Shown here: positions 57,529 to 64,000 of the stretch, in pieces
How the letters are laid out: each line of letters starts with the position of its first letter
How positions within the stretch are numbered: the first letter of the stretch is position 1
Assembly (NCBI GenBank): GCA_026826555.1
Contig: JAKSZT010054458.1
Location: forward strand, 1,023,481-1,087,480
Source of the DNA: Tolypeutes matacus
Taxonomy: Eukaryota; Chordata; Mammalia; Cingulata; Chlamyphoridae
Direction: 5' to 3'
DNA length: 64,000 bases
Made by a program: the position numbers and the translations under genes
Notes under the pieces: model-generated
The model's input: the letters and a program-made list of their open reading frames with translations, nothing else
Databases searched by the model: none
Told to the model about the DNA's origin: nothing

Positions 57529-57879
57529 CATAGCTTCTCTTTGTATCCCATTCTGAGATGTTCCGTGTGCCAAGGGAACATGCCTGTTGAATGACTTGCT
57601 GTGTCTCATCATGGCTCATCACAAAGCAGAGGCCAGCTCTGTAAGTCATCACTTTGCTATGCTCCATATCCTTCCTTCCCTTCTTTGCTTTTTCTTCAGC
57701 CTCACTGGCGTAGGATTTCACCTCTCAAATTATGTATCAGCATTTTAATCCTTGCTTCAGGCTTTATTTTCTAGAGAACTGAGGCTATATGTTATTGGAC
57801 TGTTGTAGAATATATCCAGTAGGTTGGTTGGTGTTCTCATTTCCAGGCACTAACCCTTTCTAGTTCAATCAGCACACCC

Positions 57880-58440
57880 CTGAATCACAAGTCATGTGGG
57901 ACATTCCTCTTCAATGGACTCCCATTGTCTGTAAAAGAAAGCCTACATTCCATCCTCTAGCATTCATGGCCCTATAAATAAGCTCTCAAACTAATTTTCC
58001 AAATTTATTTCCCATGACTTTTCATTCATATACTCTCTTTTCTGGCCAAACTAAACTACTCAAAACTTTTTATATTATCTCATATTTTTTGACCTCCATG
58101 CCCTTAATCATGCTGCTCCCTCAATCTGAAATGGCCACATTTAAATTCTTTCAAAGACTGTTCAAAAGCCATCTCCTTCGCAGATTAATCACCAGCTTCC
58201 TCCTTTCTACCTCACACCCAAATAATTCAATTATCTCTATTTTCTGAACCTCCAAATCATCTCATCTATACCTCTCTTGTGTTACTTTTTACCATACATG
58301 GTAGTATTTTGCTATATTTCTCCCCAATTAGACCATAAGCTCCTTGAGGGCACATCTGACTTATTCACCTTTGTTTCTCTGACGCTTGGCATGGTAACTT
58401 ACACATAATAGGCATTTTTGAAAATGTCATGTAATGAATA
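57880..58440 (+). mobile_element. L2 LINE 3' end
   Basis: Sense L2: 'cattcatggccctataaata', 'tttcaaagactgttcaaaag', 'accataagctccttgagggc', 'cacataataggcatttttga', end 'atgtaatgaataa'. Confidence 0.75.
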
Positions 58441-59835
58441 AACACTCCACTTTTATATAAAAAGCAAAGAATGCTGCTAAAAACAAATTAAAATATTTTC
58501 ATCCTGAGACCTAGATCCTTGATTTTTCAGGGATGTACGAGGAAAAAAAATGGCCACAGGGATTCTTCTATTTGTAATTTGAAAGGTCAAGAGATATTAA
58601 TAGTAAGAGAGTGTGGCTTTCTGCCTGGGGCCATCAAACAGAGCATGCCATAGCATTTTGCTGACCTTGGACAGTTGGCTAAGACACTGTACTGAGTGAT
58701 CTAAGTTCTTTAGAAATGACTAACCTACAAGGCTTCTGAGTAATTGTTCCTTTCTGAAAATGGAGGAAATTTTTGATTTAAAAAATTCCAGGCTGGACGT
58801 ACTATGTCTGTTCTTTCACAACATTGTAAAGTCTAGCAAGTTAAAATCCACAGCAAAAAGGAAAACCAATCAGAAAATGTATGTTATTCTTCTATTTAAA
58901 CTTATACTATTATAGCCAGTCATATTAACCATTGCAAAGATAAGTGAAATCGTCATAAAAAGAGCAGGGAAAAACATTAGCTGAGTATTTCTCTCGTATG
59001 AAATACTGATCTATGAAATTCCAACACCCTTGGGAAATCCAATAATATTTATTTGCTAATGATAATTAATGAACTTCCACAGAAACTCTTATAAAAATTC
59101 AATAGCATTGGAAAGGTACCTATAAACAGCGCTAATGGGTATTATTATTTTCCCATATATGATGGAGATGTTTATATGGCTGGCACATTGGGTAGTGTTT
59201 GAGATTAGGAAAACTTATTTTATTAAAATAGAAAGAAATTCTTATTTTGAGTAATATGAATGGGAAATGTAATTTTAAGAAGTTTTATATGTAAAAAGGT
59301 ACAATTTTGTGGTCATGTATAATTATATTTTGTTGGTAGAAATAGACTTTATTAAGTCAGTAGAATCAAACAAATATGACTTGGTTAGCAATATAATCGG
59401 GAACATAGTCATAAGAAAGAGAACGAGAACATCAGGTTTCAACATTCTTATGACTACAACAGAGAAAGACAGTAGGGGTTCAGTCAGGCAACAGCGGGGG
59501 CCATGTAAGAAAGGGCGCTCTGAGGATCACAGTGGATGTGCTGAGCCTGTGAGCTCAGGAATTCCTTAGGCAGATCCCGTCTGTGGTTTCTCCCATTGGC
59601 ACACTTATACCAACATAATTAGACCAGCTGTTGTGGATCCATGTTGCCTCACTGGTCCTACTTGTATCACCCAAAGGCATGGGAGACAGCAAAGCTCATT
59701 CTTTTCAGGGCTTACATGAGTTGGTTTCCATTGGGAACCACTGTGATAGCCTGCTGCACGAATGGTTCTCCTTGCTCCTTTTTACTGCTGAAAAGAAACA
59801 CCTCCTCCCAGAGGAGTCAACAACACCCTGACCCA
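58441..59835. other. Unique DNA
   Basis: No gene or repeat recognised. Confidence 0.4.
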
Positions 59836-60034
59836 GCCAAGAATAACTAGCAAACACCAGAAGCTAGAAGAGACCAGGAAGCATTCTCCTTTACAGGTTT
59901 CAGAGGGGGCATGGCCTTGCTGACACCTTGATTTAGGACTTCTTGCCACCTGAACTGTGAGACAATAAATTTCTGATGTTTTAAGCCAAAGAGTTCGTGG
60001 TACTTTCTTATAGGTGCCCTAGGAAACTAATGCA
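59836..60034 (+). mobile_element. MLT1-type LTR, 3' part
   Basis: 'caaacaccagaagctagaag', 'ctgacaccttgatttaggac', 'gagacaataaatttctgatg', end 'taggaaactaatgca'. The 5' part is missing. Confidence 0.9.
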
Positions 60035-60869
60035 AGAAATGTCGCCATCCCTTTTGGCTGTGTTTGCATTTAAATCTTACTATCCCAACCACTTGTTTGT
60101 TTCAGTGCATCCTTGAAATGCTTTTTTTTTCTGCCCTGAGTGACTCTCTTGGTTTCTCTGCAGTGTTTACCGTACAACCAAATCAATTCATTAAATTAAG
60201 CATGCTCTGTGTGAGATGTGAGCAAAGAAAAACCTGCTGGGAACAGAGTAAGAACAAAATAAGATATGACAACCCCTCCACCCCAACAAACAAACAAAAA
60301 CCGAAAACTAATATCATGAGTTTGACTTTTTGCAGCTCTTAAAAAATTCAAAAATATTTTTTTGTGTGAATTAAATAGGGGCAGTGCAAAGCTCAAAATT
60401 GGATTAAAGACTAAGGATGCTGGAAAGTAAATCCAAAATAAAGATTATTAACGATTTATTGGAAAGAGCTAAAGAATGGTTGGGCAGCAGCAGTCAGACA
60501 ATTTTGGTGAATTTCTATAGATTCTAACTTTTTAGCTGGACTTATTGTATTAATAATATACCTTTTCATAGCAGAAAAACCTAGGTCAAAAACACAGCCC
60601 ACAAACAAAACCTTCAGCATAATATGTTTCCATCTTTCCTAGTGGAATGAGATTGGCTGAAAATCTCCCCACTTGACCAATATACAATTTATAGCCGTGT
60701 TATTGAAGAATGTACATTCTAAAGACACTTCATGGAGTGACTCTTCTGTTGTATCTTTGAGATGTTTTATTATGTATGCACTTTAATTTAGTCTGTGAAT
60801 GTCTAAATCTACATTCTCCTCAGAGTCTAGTCCCCTAGAGAATAGTAAGATTTAAATGCTAAGCAATAG
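60035..60869. other. Unique DNA
   Basis: No gene or repeat recognised. Confidence 0.4.
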
Positions 60870-61240
60870 TAATAATGCTAATCTCAATGATATCTAAAGT
60901 TTAATGCTTAGTTTTTACTATGCACTAGGATGCTTGATTCCAATTACCTGCCCAGTAATAGTTTAATGGACAATCCCATACTTACCTACTCCTTTAGTCG
61001 TAATGCCTTACAATCATATAGCTTATTGAGAAACAATTTCATTATAAAAATCTCATTTAATCCTCTTAACAACCCAGGGTGTTATGAATTGTTATATTTT
61101 TACAAAAGAGATTGAAGAGATTAGGTGACTGGTCTGAGTCTTACAGCTAAATAAATGTCAGGCTGGGACTTGAACCCACAATTTCTGACTCTAAGTCCAA
61201 CACATGCTATATCCTCCATTGCTTTCCATGTCAAGATATA
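60870..61240 (-). mobile_element. MIR SINE, diverged
   Basis: Antisense MIR in 61050-61215 ('catttaatcctcttaacaac', 'gcaaaagag'-type core, 'ctgggacttgaacccacaat'). The part to the left, with 'ctatgcactaggatgcttg', appears interrupted or expanded. Confidence 0.6.
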
Positions 61241-61569
61241 GTCTCAAAGGAACACTTTAACGAAGTGTTACATATGTATCATCATAAATAAGAAGGACTT
61301 TTGTTCCTAAGACATGGCAACAGTTGTTTGGCACAGAACATCCTAGATTTTAAAACGATGTAATGATTTACCTGATTGGAAATAAAACTGAGAAAGTGGA
61401 GTAGTGTAATTAGAGCATAATTATAAAAAAAAGAACTAAGCATTTAAAGTTATTTAAAGTAATTGTGAAGCTGAGACCACGGTTTCAACGCAATCTTTAA
61501 AAGATATATTTTAGGGCTATGCAAGTAATCTGGAAATTGACCTGTTTTCATCAGCAATGGACAGTAGGT
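61241..61569. other. Unique AT-rich DNA
   Basis: Nothing recognised. Confidence 0.4.
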
Positions 61570-63360
61570 GCCCCATTGGCTTATTTATTTATTTATTATT
61601 TTTAAAATTTTTTTTTAAAAAGATATTTAGATTACATAAATGTTACACAAAAGATGTACGGATTCCCATATGCCCCACTCCCCACACCTCCCATACCCTC
61701 CCACATGAACATCCTTCATAAGTGTGGCACATTCATTGCAATTGATAAATGCATCCTGGGGCTTTGCCATTAAGCATGGACCATAGTTCACATTGTAGTC
61801 TACACTCTCTCCCACACAGTTCTGCATGTTGTGTGATGATGTAAAATAGCCTATATCTGTCATTGCCATGTCACTCAGGACTATTCCCAAGTCCCAAAAA
61901 AGCCCCCATATTACAATTGTTTTTCCCTCTCCCTGCACCCAGAGCCTCCAGAGGCCACTGGCTTCACATCAATGTTGTAATTTCTTCCATTGCTAAAATC
62001 ACAATATGTCTATTAGTAGAATACCAGTAAGTCCACTCTAGTCCATAGTTCTTTCCCCAATCCCTAGAATTCTGGGATGGTGACGTCCACTCCACCGCCA
62101 ATTGAAAGGGGCTTATATCCCATGGGGAAGATGGATGGGACTATCTTGCCTGCAGCTGCAGACTCTCTCCATTCCCTGGGATGGCCATTGTCCATCCTCA
62201 TCTCCCCCCCCAGTTGTCCTGGGTGAGTCCAATGAGCTGTAGAGTAGGTGTTACAACTCCACCGAGGCTCCGGGCCCAGCTGGCACATGTATAGCCCAAA
62301 GACTCGAGTCTCTGGATGTACACCTACAAACTCCAGCACCAAGTATAGTTTTAAATAGAAAGGACAGATGAGCCATGTGCAGGGAAGACATAACTGAGTC
62401 CAACTCTGTCACTCTTAGGAGTACAAACTCCAAAGTAGGGCCCACTGGCAAGGCACCAAACTCTGGAGCTATCACCCTGACCATAGGATCTGGATGTCTC
62501 CAGAGCCATCAGGAGCCCCACTATTTAGTGTAGTATCCACTTTGGCAGTCTATGAGATCCTGCTGAGATGTGTGTAAGTGTTACCTCTGGAATGACTTCC
62601 CGACTCACTTTGAAGTCTCTTAGCCATATAAACTCATTTATCTTTGCCTTTTCCCCCATTTATTTGAGGTCTGTCTTTTTCCAGTTGCATTGCTATTTTG
62701 GTGCTTTGTAGCAATCCCGCGATGCCAGGGAGGCTCATACCTGGGAGTCATATCCCACACTGGGAGGAAGGTAATACATTCATGTGCTGAGTTTGGCTTA
62801 GAGAGAGGCCACATTTGAGCAACAAGGAGGCCCTCAGGAGGCAACCCTTAGGCACCCCATAACAGTATTCTAAGTTTCAATTTCTAGAGCAAAAGCTCAT
62901 AAAGCCTAGTCGTCAATATCAAGAGCCCATCAGTGGATCATCCTCCTTCACCAGTAACTGCCCCTGCACTTAGAGAATGTGGCAGAGCTCTCCAGGATGG
63001 GAATCCAGTATTCTCTCAGTTATTGTGTGAGCCTCCACCCACTGTGACAATGTCCCATTAACATTTGAACATTTTTGTATACCTTATATGTGTGCTCATG
63101 TGAACTTCCTCCCATGCATCCCCCATCCCTGACACTTTTCACCAATGATCCTCCCCCACCCCAGTTGTAACCCTTTTGTTATCCAAAGCTTCTTCAAAGA
63201 TGAAGCCATTACAATAGCCGAATACAATTAATAGGAAAATGAAATAATAATGATAAGTTTGAATTACTGTAAGAGATAAAATACATAAAAAATTTTTAAA
63301 AACTAAAAATAAAATTAAAAGATTGGGATATTAAAAAAGATGAAAAATATATATTTTTTT
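61570..63360 (-). mobile_element. L1 3' untranslated region, about 1.8 kb
   Basis: The left end (61580-61900) is related to the L1 tails at 394 and 23262: 'cccactccccacacctccca', 'catagttcacattgtagtct', 'ctctctcccacacagttctg'. It continues rightwards with a C-run (62206-62213, G-rich on the L1 sense strand) and no coding frame, as in L1 3' untranslated regions. An AT-rich stretch at 63230-63360 ends the part I assign. No duplication identified. Confidence 0.65.
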
Positions 63361-64000
63361 ACATTTTGCCTTTCATCACCGCAGTATCTGGTGTCCTGTC
63401 TGTACCGTGGCACCTTCCCTGACTCATTCCCCATTGGTTTCTTAAATGGTGTAGTCTTCAGGGTCCCACATGCTGTTCACCATAACCACCATGTTAGTTG
63501 AGGATTCTAAGGAAAACATAATGAAGTGTTCTGGCTTAGTTTAATCTTAAAAGCATTCTCAAATGTCTTGAGCACTAAAGCTCTCTAACAGAATGCATCA
63601 TGGTAATGGACTTCTCTACAAATTTTAGCTAATTGCAGGAACTGGGAAGAAAAAGTTCAAGACTTTGCAGTGAACTTTTGTTACTCAAGATCAGAATAAG
63701 TTGCTTCAAAGCTTTTAAAAATTATTGGACAGTTTCTACTTGTCACTAATGAACAAGGAATGCCAGGGTCTGCTGGGGACACTGATGAAAATAGTCTGTT
63801 CATTTTTTAGAGGGAATCATTTTCCCTCCACCCCATAATAAGGCAGAATTAAAAAATCACAAATTTCTATCAGCCTAGACAGTTATGAGGTAGTTATGTC
63901 AAGGCTACTGAAATGGCTGAATGTCTGGAGAGTTTGACATCATGAATAATGGTAAAGAATGAGGAATGTAAAAAACAGAGGTTTCTTCCCAAAAAGCTAT
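63361..64000. other. Unassigned window end
   Basis: No gene or repeat recognised; the L1 may extend a little into the left part. Confidence 0.35.

Overview
The window is nuclear DNA of a placental mammal, almost certainly a xenarthran (sloth, armadillo or anteater group). The main evidence is a set of tRNA-derived SINEs in several variants, with heads such as 'gcagatgtggctca' and 'gcggctgtggctcaa', which match the DAS-type SINEs I know from Xenarthra. There are also lineage-type L1 3' ends and the older elements shared by all placentals (MIR, L2, MLT1, MER5A-like hAT). I cannot decide between sloth and armadillo from sequence alone.

I find no host protein-coding exon, rRNA, functional tRNA, CRISPR array or bacterial-type gene. 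The open reading frames are short, lack codon bias or recognisable domains, and mostly cross repeats. The only recognisable protein remnants are decayed L1 ORF2 pieces: a reverse transcriptase segment near 50.7-50.9 kb, a C-terminal segment near 33.0-33.3 kb, and a piece at 26.2-27.0 kb. The window is therefore intergenic or deep-intronic DNA.

Layout. 0-5.1 kb: retroviral LTR debris (an ERV1-type LTR broken by an L1 tail, 2.6 kb of AT-rich unassigned DNA, a SINE dimer, and a minus-strand LTR with its primer-binding site). 5.1-13.2 kb: old L1, MIR, a hAT fragment, and an ERVL LTR with a tRNA-Leu-like primer-binding site. 13.2-14.7 kb: an LTR inside an LTR of the same family with a hAT inside the inner copy, then a 35-nt retro-insertion and a SINE. 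15.4-20.8 kb: mostly unique, with a clean ERV1 solo LTR and a three-layer nest (hAT < inverted L1 < SINE). 20.8-28.2 kb: L2, a MaLR-like LTR, a young L1 tail with a 16-bp duplication, and a target site used twice by L1 machinery. 28.2-47.9 kb: mostly unique, with L1, MIR, MLT1 and SINE insertions; the best place to look for conserved regulatory DNA. 47.9-51 kb: an L1 carrying an inverted self-copy, a SINE and an ERV2-like solo LTR. 51-64 kb: unique DNA, MIR, nested MLT1, SINEs, L2, and a 1.8-kb L1 3' region at the end.

The main interest is insertion history. Exact target-site duplications let the order of several nested insertions be read directly. Three CTCF-like motifs (15.86, 29.09, 51.77 kb) are the best regulatory candidates. 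I did not find a convincing new gene system.
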